Source: Salinivenus lutea (GTDB lineage Bacteria; Bacteroidota; Rhodothermia; Rhodothermales; Salinibacteraceae). From it: a DNA stretch of 64,000 nt. The first letter of the stretch is position 1. Every line of letters begins with the position of its first letter. The notes beneath the pieces were generated by a model. That model saw only the letters and a list, made by a program, of their open reading frames with translations. It ran no database searches and was not told the DNA's origin. The translations under genes and the position numbers were made by a program. Location of the stretch: assembly GCA_002894685.1 (NCBI GenBank), contig NCRC01000009.1:1-64000 (forward strand), given 5' to 3'. Below are positions 46,801-54,726 of the stretch, piece after piece.

Positions 46801-47303
46801 CCGTTCGCACGTTCTGCGGCATCATCACCGAGGTCAACCGCAACACCACAAAGTCCGGCAAGCCCATCGCCTTCGCCACGATCGAGGACTTCACCGGACA
46901 GGGCGAGATGGTGTGCTTCTCCAGCGTCCTCGACCGCATCCAGCCCTACCTGGAGGTGGACAACGTGGTGCTCGTGAAAGGCAACGTCGAGGTGCGCGGC
47001 GGCACCGTGAAGGTGATCGCCAAGGACGTCATTCCCATGTGGAAGGTCCGCGAGCAAATGGTGCAGGAGGTCGTCCTGCACGTGGACCTCGACCAGGTGA
47101 TGCCGAAGGAGCTTCGGGAGTTCAAATCCCTCTGCGAGCGCACCACCGGCAACTGCACCCTCTATTTCGACGTGGACGCCCCGGAGCTGCGGGGGCGCGA
47201 ACGCCTTCGCAGTCGGTCGTACGTCATCGAACCGACGGCCGAATTTATGAACGGCGCCCGCCGCCTGTTCGGGGCCGATAACATCTCGTTAAAGGGAAAT
47301 TGA
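43821..47303 (+). CDS. dnaE: DNA polymerase III alpha subunit
   Basis: The 1160-residue replicative polymerase (PolC family C, DnaE1 type). Order: N-terminal PHP domain (HLHCHTQYSLLDG), polymerase palm with catalytic aspartates in MPDIDIDFDDRGR near residue 400, fingers (GVHAAGVIIAPG), helix-hairpin-helix region, and an OB domain near residue 990 (GIITEVNRNTTKSGKPIAFA). The metal-binding PHP residues look kept. Length and order are typical. Several parts are rich in Asp/Glu. It is preceded by the divergent ArgB-like gene and followed by a probable terminator. Confidence 0.97.
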   Translation: MPDISHLHCHTQYSLLDGAAGIDNLLESADRRGINSVAITDHGNLYGVPEFYTTAQDYDVDPIIGCEFYLTPSGIDDKQDSTRYHQVLLAKNQTGYENLMQLSSLSFTEGFYYKPRIDRDLLREHHEGLIATTCCLQGEVPQAILNQGEERARELFEEYLDIFGDDYYIELQDHDIDDQHTVNEVLIRWAKEYDVEVVATNDVHYVDQQDHEAQDILLCLQTGADYNDPNRMRFSNDEFYLKNSEGMMEALTGIPEEFQREALVNTNKVADKCNFELPMGDLLMPHYPIPDGFDDMDEYLRHVTFERAKERYGDPLPQQVVERLNHELGIIADEGYSGYFLIVQDFTDAARELDVRVGPGRGSAAGSCVSYCLGITDVDPIEYDLLFERFLNPERVSMPDIDIDFDDRGRSKVIDYVVEKYGQENVCQIITFGTMGAKTVVRDVSRVLDVPLDRADEIAKMIPEGPGVDLDQAFEENPDFRALKDSDDPDVRKMMQYAEVLEGSVRHTGVHAAGVIIAPGEISDYVPVSVSKSKGEKVLTTQYDGDWVEEFGLLKMDFLGLKTLTLIEDTVDLVEETRGVEIDIDNLPLDDEKTFELFQRGDTVSIFQFESTGMREWLRKLKPTEIDDLIAMNALYRPGPMENIPTYIARKHGREEVEYPHPLLEDILEPTYGIAVFQEQVMQMARELAGFSLGEADILRRAMGKKKEKLMRKQREKFVAGCKEENDIDEEEANELFDIINEFAGYGFNKSHSAAYSLVAYQTAYLKAHYPPEFMAAAMTNEMGNTDKLSKVLEEARSMDLEVLPPSINDSKAYFTVQDGKIRFGLAAIKNAGEKAIDKIIEAREEHGPFETIFDVTKNVDLSSVNKRTLEALGQAGALDDLEGHRGQLVESVGMAVEEGQRYQTEQMRNQTNMFGEGQSGFEADPSLPSIDAWPKSKRLKHEHEVLGFYVSGHPLDEYRAEAEAFATARFGEPDQLEQVIEQAAGGDGRNRGPVRTFCGIITEVNRNTTKSGKPIAFATIEDFTGQGEMVCFSSVLDRIQPYLEVDNVVLVKGNVEVRGGTVKVIAKDVIPMWKVREQMVQEVVLHVDLDQVMPKELREFKSLCERTTGNCTLYFDVDAPELRGRERLRSRSYVIEPTAEFMNGARRLFGADNISLKGN

Positions 47304-47305
47304 GG

Positions 47306-47332
47306 CCAGAGATTTCCTCTGTTCTCTTTTTT
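47306..47332 (+). terminator. Probable terminator of dnaE
   Basis: A short stem CAGAG (47307-47311) / CTCTG (47317-47321) with loop ATTTC, followed by TTCTCTTTTTTG. It begins 4 bases after the dnaE stop. Confidence 0.5.
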
Positions 47333-47375
47333 GCATTTCGGTCTCGACCCGCGGGAACGCACCCCGGCTTCGGCG

Positions 47376-47404
47376 GTGATCTTATGAAGATCACGTTCGT
47401 GAAC
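47376..47404 (+). promoter_or_regulatory. Palindromic sites upstream of the amidotransferase gene
   Basis: A perfect 8-base inverted repeat GTGATCTT / AAGATCAC (47376-47394) around ATG, immediately followed by the palindrome GTTCGTGAAC (47395-47404). The pair ends 14 bases before the start codon at 47419. They could be an operator or an mRNA hairpin near the translation start. Confidence 0.45.
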
Positions 47405-47418
47405 TGACGCGCCGCCCC

Positions 47419-48129
47419 ATGCACCTCGCCTTATTCGACGCTTCCCTCGGCACCCCTCATGCGAGCCGCAACTTCAAGCGAGAGCTGGATGCCTCTCTCT
47501 CCATCTTTCAGGTCAACCAGGGCGAGATGCCCCCGCCCGTAGGCGCCCCCGACACGCCTTCCTTCGATGGGGCCATCATTAGCGGGTCCCAGTCCTCTGT
47601 CTACGACGACCGCCCCTGGATTCAGGAGTTCAGCCGGTGGGTCGAAGGCGCCATTGCCGACGGCCTGCCCCTCCTGGGCGTATGCTGGGGCCACCAGCTG
47701 CTGGCCCAAATTCTGGGGGGCACCGTCAAGGGCGGCGAGTACGAGCTTGGCTACGTGCGGGTCAACCAGGAAGCCGAAGACCCCATCTGGGCTGGCATCC
47801 CGGATCCGTTCACGGTCTTCGCCACGCACTCCGACCACGTGGTCGCCCTTCCGCCCGATGCCACCCTCCTGGCCACCAACGATACGGGCATCCAGGCCTT
47901 CCGCCACGAACAGGTGTACGCGGTGCAGTTCCACCCCGAGTACGACCGGCAGACGGCCGAGGCGATGATCAACTCGAAAGACCTCCCGGCCGACGACCTG
48001 CAGGCCGCCCTCGACACCTGCACTCCCGAACACGTGGCCGCGGCCCAGGCCCCGAAGCAGCTGTTCGATAACTTTCTCGATCACGTAGCGTCCCGGGACC
48101 CCCAATCGTCCCCTGCACTCGACGCCTAA
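47419..48129 (+). CDS. Class I glutamine amidotransferase-like protein
   Basis: A 236-residue GATase1 protein of the stand-alone GMP-synthase-like type. The nucleophile Cys is in LLGVCWGHQLLAQILGG, and the His-x-Glu pair in VQFHPEYD. It starts MHLALFDASLGTPH and has the SGSQSSVYDDRPWI loop of the family. Stand-alone members hydrolyse gamma-glutamyl amides or donate ammonia, but the partner is unknown. A SWIM-domain gene follows after 28 bp. Confidence 0.87.
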   Translation: MHLALFDASLGTPHASRNFKRELDASLSIFQVNQGEMPPPVGAPDTPSFDGAIISGSQSSVYDDRPWIQEFSRWVEGAIADGLPLLGVCWGHQLLAQILGGTVKGGEYELGYVRVNQEAEDPIWAGIPDPFTVFATHSDHVVALPPDATLLATNDTGIQAFRHEQVYAVQFHPEYDRQTAEAMINSKDLPADDLQAALDTCTPEHVAAAQAPKQLFDNFLDHVASRDPQSSPALDA

Positions 48130-48157
48130 GCGTCTTCTTCTCACCGTCGATACTGCC

Positions 48158-48601
48158 ATGTCTCTTCCGTCTCTTACCGAAGCCGACATTCGCGAGCACA
48201 CGGCCGGCGGATCGTTTGAGCGAGGCCAACAGTACCTCGCCGACGGCGCCGTACACTCCCTGGAACGAACCGGCGAGCATACGCTCCGCGCCAAAGTGCA
48301 GGGGAGTGACGTCCATCCCTACCTCGTGTCCATCCGGTTTAACGCCGAGGAGGTGACCAACGTGCGGTGTACGTGCCCGTACCACGAAGGGTCGTGGTGC
48401 AAGCACATCGTCGCGGCCCTCCTCAAAACCCTTTCGGTTGACGAGCTCCCCCGCGGCGAACCGGCCACCGTCGCCGACCTCACCGACGACCTCAGCCGCC
48501 AGGAACTCGTCTCCCTGATCGAGCGCCTGGTGGAGCACGATCCCCGCCTCATTGACCAACTCGAACGGGAACGGGCGCGCCAGACGGAAGACTCGACCTG
48601 A
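48158..48601 (+). CDS. SWIM zinc-finger protein
   Basis: A 147-residue protein built around one SWIM zinc finger: VRCTCPYHEGSWCKHIVAALL shows the Cys-x-Cys...Cys-x-His pattern (residues ~68-82). Before it is the usual SWIM-associated segment GSFERGQQYLADGAV. The C-terminal part is helical and acidic/basic mixed. SWIM fingers bind DNA or proteins; bacterial short forms are often linked to Snf2 helicases, but none is nearby. It lies 28 bp after the amidotransferase gene. Confidence 0.85.
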   Translation: MSLPSLTEADIREHTAGGSFERGQQYLADGAVHSLERTGEHTLRAKVQGSDVHPYLVSIRFNAEEVTNVRCTCPYHEGSWCKHIVAALLKTLSVDELPRGEPATVADLTDDLSRQELVSLIERLVEHDPRLIDQLERERARQTEDST

Positions 48602-48651
48602 TCCGTCGGGCATCGCCTCGCGGGCACTGGGCCGTTGATGCGCCGCTTCCC

Positions 48652-49572
48652 ATGCACACCTGCGCCATTGTGAATCCGGCCGCCGGGGGCGGGCGCGTCC
48701 GGCGGCTCTGGCCCCGCCTGCGGCCCCTGCTCCACTCTGCCTGCCCTCAACTGACGATCCGCTGGACCTCGGGGCCCGGGTCGGGGACGGCCCTGACGCA
48801 GCAGGCCATCCGCCAAGGCGTCGATCGGGTGGTGGCGGTGGGGGGAGATGGCACCTTCCACGAAGTCGTCAACGGCCTGGCGGGGACCCGGTCGTCTCGC
48901 GAGGCCCCGGTGTGCGCGTTCGTGGCCTGCGGCACCGGGAGTGATGCGCGGCGGGCACTTGGCCTTCCGGCCGGACTGGACGGGGTGGCCCACCTTCGGA
49001 CCGCCCCCATCCGGCCTGTGGACCTCCTCCACCTCCAGTACACGACGTCGGACGGACGCACGGCGTCCCGGGTTGCCCTCAACGTCGCCTCGTTTGGGCT
49101 CAGCGGCGCCGTGGTCCGGTGGGCCCAACGCGGACGCGCCCTGCCGCTCCCTCCCCGGCTCCGTTACTTCGGCGCCATCCTGGTCGCCCTATGCACCAAC
49201 CGTCCCCGTGCCGTCGCCCTCACGTTGGACGGGCGCCCCCTTCCCGTCGACCGAGTGTGGGCCGTCGCGGTGGCCAACGGTCCCACATTCGGGGCGGGGC
49301 TCCAGATCGCCCCGTCGGCCCGAATCGACGACGGGCAGGTAGACGTCACCGTCATCCACGATGAGCCGGTCCGTGCTCTCCTTCGGCACGCCCGGCGGTT
49401 TTACCGCGGCACGCACGGCTCGCTCGACGGCGTCACGATGCACCGGGGCCACACCCTCACGGCCCGGCCGGCCGGCTCCTCCCCCGTGTGGCTGGAGGCC
49501 GACGGCGAACGCCTCGGCCGTCTCCCCGCCCACATCGAGGTCCGTCCGCGGGCCCTCCGCGTTCAGGCGTAA
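48652..49572 (+). CDS. Diacylglycerol/lipid kinase family protein (DagK catalytic domain)
   Basis: A 306-residue DAGK-catalytic-domain protein, similar to YegS and DgkB. Seen are NPAAGGGR at the start, GGDGTFHEVVNGL (nucleotide loop) and GTGSDARRALGLP. DAVTLDLG-type C-terminal strands (DGQVDVTVIHDEPV, LTARPAGSSPVWLEADGERL) complete the fold. It phosphorylates a lipid such as diacylglycerol, undecaprenol-like lipid or ceramide; the exact substrate is not told by sequence. The gene starts 51 bp after the SWIM gene and its 3' end overlaps the convergent cyclase by 10 bases. Confidence 0.9.
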   Translation: MHTCAIVNPAAGGGRVRRLWPRLRPLLHSACPQLTIRWTSGPGSGTALTQQAIRQGVDRVVAVGGDGTFHEVVNGLAGTRSSREAPVCAFVACGTGSDARRALGLPAGLDGVAHLRTAPIRPVDLLHLQYTTSDGRTASRVALNVASFGLSGAVVRWAQRGRALPLPPRLRYFGAILVALCTNRPRAVALTLDGRPLPVDRVWAVAVANGPTFGAGLQIAPSARIDDGQVDVTVIHDEPVRALLRHARRFYRGTHGSLDGVTMHRGHTLTARPAGSSPVWLEADGERLGRLPAHIEVRPRALRVQA

Positions 49573-50363
49573 GGGCCGTCCGCCGGCGCATTTTCTGCCA
49601 CCGGCACGGCGTACGTCTGCACCGGCTCCGCCATTCCTTGCACGCGGCAGGGCGGCCGCGCCTCGGTGTCAATCGACGGGGCCAGGTCCTCTTTCACCGC
49701 CTCCGAAATGAGGATGTCCGCGTCGTGCGTGCGGGTCATCTCCTCGATTCGCGAGGCGAGGTTCACGTGGCGCCCAATCACGGTGAACTCTTTCACTTCC
49801 AGGCTGCCCATAATGCCGGCCACGACGGGCCCCCGATGAACGCCCACGCTGAGGTGGAGAGCCGGGAGCGAGGGGTCGTCGAGCCGACGGTCGAGGGCCT
49901 CCACCTCTCGGTGCATCTGCAGCGCCGCCTGGACCGCATCCGTCGACTGCCAGGGGTTGTGGTAGAGGGCCCCAAAGAGCACCAGCAGCCCATCGCCGAT
50001 GAATTTCGACACGAAGCCGCTGTGCGCGTCGGCGGCCTCGTCCATGCGCTGGAAGTAGGTGTTGAGGAGCTTCACGAGGTCCGCCGCCTCCATCTGCTCG
50101 CTCAGCGCCGTAAAGCCGCGCAGGTCGGCAAAGAGCATGGTCACCTCCCGCGACTCGGCAATGTCGAGGGACTCCTGTTCCAGCACGGTGTCCACGACCC
50201 GGGACGGCGCAAACCGATTGAAGGTGCGCTGCACCTGCTCCAGTTCCTGGTTGGCCTCCGCCAATCGACGGCGCAGCACCTGAGTCCGCCGGTAATAAAA
50301 CCAGAACGCGGTGCCGAGCCCCGCGATCGCGGCAAGAAGGAGGAGAAGGTCGGTCGACGCCAT
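49563..50363 (-). CDS. Class III adenylate/guanylate cyclase, membrane-anchored
   Basis: A 266-residue protein. The start at 50363 (MASTDLLLLLAAIAGLGTAFW) gives one N-terminal helix and a short coiled coil (LRRRLAEANQELEQVQRTFN). The cyclase domain follows: metal Asp in LFADLRGFTALSE, FIGDGLLVLFG, and FTVIGRHVNLASRIEEM with the transition-state Asn and Arg. The base-selecting positions do not settle ATP versus GTP. It starts one base after the stop of the AhpD-like gene, so the two are translationally coupled. Cyclic nucleotide signalling with that protein as partner is inferred. Confidence 0.88.
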   Translation of the reverse strand: MASTDLLLLLAAIAGLGTAFWFYYRRTQVLRRRLAEANQELEQVQRTFNRFAPSRVVDTVLEQESLDIAESREVTMLFADLRGFTALSEQMEAADLVKLLNTYFQRMDEAADAHSGFVSKFIGDGLLVLFGALYHNPWQSTDAVQAALQMHREVEALDRRLDDPSLPALHLSVGVHRGPVVAGIMGSLEVKEFTVIGRHVNLASRIEEMTRTHDADILISEAVKEDLAPSIDTEARPPCRVQGMAEPVQTYAVPVAENAPADGPYA

Positions 50364-50364
50364 C

Positions 50365-51498
50365 TTATTCGTCGAGGGTTTGCAGGACGTGAAGGCGGGC
50401 AAGGGCGTTGGTAAGCGCGATGGAGGCGACCGCGTCGATCGTCTCGTCGCGGGTCAGGCCCTGGGTGTGGCGACGGGCCGCACGCTGAATGTGGCCGGCC
50501 TCGTAGCGGATGGCGGCCCGCGCCAGTTGAAGCAGCCCCGCCTCCCGGTCCGGCTCGACGGCTCCGGCAAAATGATCGACGATCGCTTCGGCCTCCGAGC
50601 GTGCGGTTTCGGTTCGCTGGACCAGGAGCCGGTAGGCGGTCTGTTCGAGGGCGGCGGCGTGCAGCCCCCGCGCCACCACGGCCAGCATCAGGAGCTTCGT
50701 GCGCAGCGACAAGGCATACTCATGGTGAAGCCACTGCGTGGTAAGGTCCTGCAGCACATATCCGATGCTCGTTCCTTCCAGCGTGCCGGTCCACGCGGCC
50801 AGGGGGCCCGTCACGCGATCGGCCGACAGGGGCGGCACTCGGGGCGACAGGCGCTGCCACCCGCTCAGCAGCGGCCCGACCACCGGCTGGAGCAGGTCAA
50901 AATACCAGCTCGCGGTCATGTCCTCCAGCCGGTGATTGACGGGCGCCGATAGCATGGTGCTGGTGCGGTTCACGAGCGTCCCGAGCACCGCCGCGCCCAC
51001 CACTTCTCGGATCGCGGGGGCCGACAGGCCCTGCTCGTGGAGGTCGTCCGCCGAGGCGCCCGCGTGCGCCTGCAGACGCCCCTGGGACACGCGGATGGCC
51101 AGTCGAAGGGCCGCCTCCTCGACGGGGTCCCGATCGCCGAGGTACATCTCTCCCTCCAGCCGATCGAGGTCCGCCTTGGTATAGCCCGCCATGCGCAGGA
51201 ACGACCAGAACGTGCCGAAGCAAAAGCGACAGGCGTTGTCCCGCGCCACCACGAAGCAAATGGCCGACACGAGGTCCGCGTCGATATGCTCAACCGTGGG
51301 GGCCGACAGAAACAAAAACGGATGGTAGAGCCACGGGTGGGGTGCCAGGTACGGCACCACATTGGGCACAAGCCCCGCCCGCCGCCGGAAGGTCCGGCGC
51401 AGGGGCGTGCTCTCGTGCGCCTCCACCAGGGGGTCATCCCAGTCCGACGCGTCCATCATGGACGCCCGGTACGACGGAGGGGACGAGGTCGTAGTCAT
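50365..51498 (-). CDS. Carboxymuconolactone decarboxylase/AhpD-like two-domain protein
   Basis: A 377-residue protein with two copies of an AhpD/CMD-like helical fold. The first (~55-180) carries the redox Cys pair C90-x-x-C93 in DNACRFCFG. The second (~230-360) has a matching LSLRTKLLMLAVVARGL block but Ala/Leu where the cysteines should be. AhpD-type proteins are peroxidase partners; the second domain probably serves structure or dimerisation. It is cotranscribed with the cyclase downstream (1-base gap). The start at 51498 (MTTTSSPPS) is preferred over an upstream ATG. Confidence 0.8.
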   Translation of the reverse strand: MTTTSSPPSYRASMMDASDWDDPLVEAHESTPLRRTFRRRAGLVPNVVPYLAPHPWLYHPFLFLSAPTVEHIDADLVSAICFVVARDNACRFCFGTFWSFLRMAGYTKADLDRLEGEMYLGDRDPVEEAALRLAIRVSQGRLQAHAGASADDLHEQGLSAPAIREVVGAAVLGTLVNRTSTMLSAPVNHRLEDMTASWYFDLLQPVVGPLLSGWQRLSPRVPPLSADRVTGPLAAWTGTLEGTSIGYVLQDLTTQWLHHEYALSLRTKLLMLAVVARGLHAAALEQTAYRLLVQRTETARSEAEAIVDHFAGAVEPDREAGLLQLARAAIRYEAGHIQRAARRHTQGLTRDETIDAVASIALTNALARLHVLQTLDE

Positions 51499-51744
51499 AG
51501 CAAATGCAAGCGGACGCAGGACAAAGGACCAGAACGACGCCATCGGGCGCGTCGGAGACACGGCGGCCGGGCCGGGATGTTTTCACGGCTCGGGCGTGGG
51601 GGCCGACTCGGGGCGTCGCCCGTTCGCATCAAGCCTCAAGGGCGGGGCCGCGGCCCCACACACGGCACCTCGAACACGGACCTTTCCGCGCAATCTTTTC
51701 GTTGGAAACGCATCTTCACTCCACGAACCAACCCGCCGGCGCGC

Positions 51745-52077
51745 ATGAGCACACCGCACCTGGATGACGACGGCCGCGTGGTGACCCTCGACCTCCACGG
51801 GGCGACGGTGGATGAGGCCATCGACCTGACGTACCGCACCCTCCGGCTCGCCGAAGAGCGCGGCCGGTCCCGCCTCCGCCTCATCCACGGCTCCTCGACC
51901 ACCCAGGCCGGCGAACGGCGCACAATCAAAAACGCCCTCCACGACCTGCTGGACCGCGGCGAATTGGGCACGCACGCCACCAACGTCATCCGTCAGCGCG
52001 ACACGCTGGTCCTGGCCCTCGACGTCACGGCCGCCGGCGACGGCCCCCCGATTCAGCTGCACGAGGTGCAGCGGTAG
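51745..52077 (+). CDS. Smr domain protein
   Basis: A 110-residue stand-alone Smr domain. VVTLDLHGATVDEAIDL and LRLIHGSSTTQAG carry the LDLHG and the HG-x-x-motif of the nuclease/RNA-binding fold. VLALDVTAAGDGPPIQL forms the last strand. Stand-alone Smr proteins may nick DNA or act on RNA at collided ribosomes; which is not evident here. The ATG at 51745 is the family N-terminus. The C26 peptidase gene follows after 53 bp. Confidence 0.85.
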   Translation: MSTPHLDDDGRVVTLDLHGATVDEAIDLTYRTLRLAEERGRSRLRLIHGSSTTQAGERRTIKNALHDLLDRGELGTHATNVIRQRDTLVLALDVTAAGDGPPIQLHEVQR

Positions 52078-52130
52078 CGCCCCTCGCCCCTACGCTCGTT
52101 CCTCCGTTCCGCCCCCGTCCCGCCCCTGCC

Positions 52131-52844
52131 ATGCCCCCTCGCATCGGAATTACCACCAGCTACGACGACGGCACGCAGTCGCTGGACCGTCGGTACGTGG
52201 CCGCCGTTGAGGGGGCCGGGGGCACGCCCCTGCCGCTGCCCATGCTCGATGAGGCCGCGACCTACGACGACCTCGCCTCCCTGCTGAGCGGGCTCGTCAT
52301 TGTGGGCGGACCGGCCGTGACCGAAGGCCTCGTCGGCCCCTTGGCAGACGAATTGTCCCCGCCGTCGGACCGCCGCGCCGCCTCCGATCGGGCGTGGCTG
52401 GCCCGTGCCCGGCGCCGCAACCTGCCCGTTCTCGGGATCTGCTACGGCATGCAGCTCCTGAACGCCCGGGCGGGCGGCACCATCTACGGCGACGTGGAGC
52501 GCCAGCGCGACGAGGCGCGCGCCCACAGCCCGAAGCGCACCGGCACCGCCCACGACGTGAGGCTCTCGGCTTCGTCTCGGCTGTCCGACCTGCTGGGCCG
52601 CGAGTCCCTCTCGGTAAACACCCGGCACCTTCAGTCCGTCGCCTCCGTCGGCGATGACTTTTCCGTAACCGCCCGGGCCCCCGACGGGGTGATCGAGGCC
52701 ATTGAACACGACCGCGAATGGATTCTGGGCGTCCAGTTCCACCCCGAGCGCATGGGCGATACAATGGCCCCCCTGTTTCGCGCGCTCGTAGAGCACGCCG
52801 CCTCCCAAACGGCGCCCCGGTCCCCCACCCCCACCACGAACTAA
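52131..52844 (+). CDS. Gamma-glutamyl-gamma-aminobutyrate hydrolase family peptidase (C26)
   Basis: A 237-residue class I GATase-like amidase. The nucleophile Cys is in NLPVLGICYGMQLLN and the His-x-Glu in LGVQFHPERMG. GITTSYDDGTQSLDRRYV at the start and GLVIVGGPAV are family landmarks. By family it splits gamma-glutamyl amides such as gamma-glutamyl-GABA. No putrescine-pathway genes are adjacent. It is followed by the transglycosylase-like gene after 28 bp. Confidence 0.88.
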   Translation: MPPRIGITTSYDDGTQSLDRRYVAAVEGAGGTPLPLPMLDEAATYDDLASLLSGLVIVGGPAVTEGLVGPLADELSPPSDRRAASDRAWLARARRRNLPVLGICYGMQLLNARAGGTIYGDVERQRDEARAHSPKRTGTAHDVRLSASSRLSDLLGRESLSVNTRHLQSVASVGDDFSVTARAPDGVIEAIEHDREWILGVQFHPERMGDTMAPLFRALVEHAASQTAPRSPTPTTN

Positions 52845-52872
52845 CCCGCCACGCGGCGGCCCGCCGGTTCCC

Positions 52873-54705
52873 ATGCCCCGCCTGTTCACTCCCCGTCCGT
52901 CTCGACTCGTCATCGGCCTGGCCGTGGGGAGCCTCGTTGCGCTCCTGCTGGCCGCGACCGTGCGCATGGAGCCGTGGGGCCAGACGATCCCGATGCCGTT
53001 CCGCTCGCCGGTGTCCCTCTCGTCGCTTCCCCTCTCCCCGGACGATGCACTCGCCGAAGATGCCTCGTCGCGCTCCCTGCGCTCCCTCGCCCTCCACCCG
53101 GCCCGCACGCTCCAGCCGTACTTTCCCCCCGGCGCCCCGACGAGCGGCACCGCCTCGCCCTCCGTCCTCCGCTCGTTCCACGACTTGCTCGACCAGTTTG
53201 CCCGGCGGCAGGGGGTCGACGACAACTTCACGGTCCGCGTGATTGACCGGCGCTCCCACGAAACGCTGGAGGTGCACACGCTGACAGACCTGCGCGCACA
53301 GTACCGATCCGAGGGCACGGCGGACTGGGAAGAGATCGACAACCGGCGGCGCACGGTCACCGACCGGCTCGTCGACAAGTACGAGGCCCGCGGCATCCCG
53401 CTCGACGACATTATCGTCCGCTGGGGACGGGCCGACCAGGTCCAGCGTGCGCACGAGCGGGGCGCCCCCTACGCGGACTACGAGATTCAGCTGGCCCGCG
53501 CCCTGGACCTGAGCCTCCTCGCCACAGAAATTAGCACCGTCGAGACGTTCAACCAGGACGACCTCGTCTCGGGCGCCGGGGCGCGCAGCCGCTACCAGAT
53601 GATGCCCTGGATCCTCCAGCAAAAAGGCGTTCACCAGTACCGGCTGTACACCAAGGGCGGCACGCCCATTTCTGTGAAAGAGGAACAGCACCCCCTCCTC
53701 GTCCTGGAACCCGCCTTCCTGTTGTTGCGCGGGTACGTCAACGCAGTCGGCCACGAAATCCCCGGCCTGTCCGCCTACCACACGGGGCCCGGCAACATCT
53801 TCAAGCTCTACCGGCACTACTACACCAAGTCCGAGCACTTTTCCGCCGCCTCCACCGTGGCCGACGCCTACATCTGGGCCATTACCGACGGCTTTTCCAC
53901 GGTCCGCGAACACTCCACCTTTGGCCCCTACTCTCGCGGCTACGTTCCCTCGCTCCATGGTGCCCTGCAGGCCCAGAGCCGCGGGCGCCCGGACTCCTCT
54001 GAAACCATACGGGCCGCCCGCGTGCAACTGCGTCCGGGGACCAGCGTGACCCTCGATGTGCTGCTCACAACCCTCGCCCGCGCCAGCGACTCCACCGGGC
54101 GCGCGCTGCAGTGGGGCCCGACGGCCCAGGGGCCCACCCTCTACCACCGCTTCCGCGCCCTCAACCCGCACCTGGACCTCCCGGCCGAGGCCTCGCCCAC
54201 GGGCGGCGTGCCCGCGGACGGCAATGTGCGCCTCATCTCCTCCACCGAGGGCAAGACCGTGCACGTCTTCCTCCCGCTTCAGGCCCCCGACCTCCTGCGC
54301 GCCGCGGGGCTGGACGTGATCCGCCCAAACGCCACGAAGCGGTTCGACGCGTCCACCTACCGCCCCCCGACGGAGGCGCAAATCACCCGCTGGGACCGGC
54401 AGTACGCGGCCCTCGTGGACGACATCGGCGAGTTCGGGTTCACGCCCAAAAACCGGGAGCGACTCTTGTCCCTCCGCGATACCTTCGCCACCCTGGCCGA
54501 GGAAACCCCCTCCGCGTACCGACAGCGGCAGCTCGACATCATCCAGACGCACCGGCGCCTCTGGCTCTCCGGGCCATGGGAGGACCTCTCGGACCTCACC
54601 ATGCGCGTGTCGGGCCGCGTCCCCACACAACCCCCCACGGACCTGCCGCCCCTGGATCTCTCGCCCACCCAGTATCCGCCCGTCCTGCCCGAGGTACCGG
54701 AGTAG
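52873..54705 (+). CDS. Exported lytic-transglycosylase-like protein
   Basis: A 610-residue protein with an N-terminal signal/anchor (LVIGLAVGSLVALLLAATV). The middle (residues ~215-345) resembles the transglycosylase SLT fold: ATEISTVETFNQDDLVSGAG with a likely catalytic Glu, RSRYQMMPWIL (Q-x-M-P motif) and LSAYHTGPGNIFKLY. About 260 C-terminal residues form a domain I do not recognise, with a Pro-rich end. By fold it would cut or bind peptidoglycan in the periplasm. It is convergent with dnaG (20 bp gap). Confidence 0.78.
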   Translation: MPRLFTPRPSRLVIGLAVGSLVALLLAATVRMEPWGQTIPMPFRSPVSLSSLPLSPDDALAEDASSRSLRSLALHPARTLQPYFPPGAPTSGTASPSVLRSFHDLLDQFARRQGVDDNFTVRVIDRRSHETLEVHTLTDLRAQYRSEGTADWEEIDNRRRTVTDRLVDKYEARGIPLDDIIVRWGRADQVQRAHERGAPYADYEIQLARALDLSLLATEISTVETFNQDDLVSGAGARSRYQMMPWILQQKGVHQYRLYTKGGTPISVKEEQHPLLVLEPAFLLLRGYVNAVGHEIPGLSAYHTGPGNIFKLYRHYYTKSEHFSAASTVADAYIWAITDGFSTVREHSTFGPYSRGYVPSLHGALQAQSRGRPDSSETIRAARVQLRPGTSVTLDVLLTTLARASDSTGRALQWGPTAQGPTLYHRFRALNPHLDLPAEASPTGGVPADGNVRLISSTEGKTVHVFLPLQAPDLLRAAGLDVIRPNATKRFDASTYRPPTEAQITRWDRQYAALVDDIGEFGFTPKNRERLLSLRDTFATLAEETPSAYRQRQLDIIQTHRRLWLSGPWEDLSDLTMRVSGRVPTQPPTDLPPLDLSPTQYPPVLPEVPE

Positions 54706-54726
54706 GGGCCGGATCGGGGCCTCGGC

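Noticed and set aside
51644-51657. Perfect palindrome GGGGCCGCGGCCCC
   Set aside because: A 14-base GC-only palindrome is easily produced by chance in this composition and has no T run or half-site pattern near a promoter.
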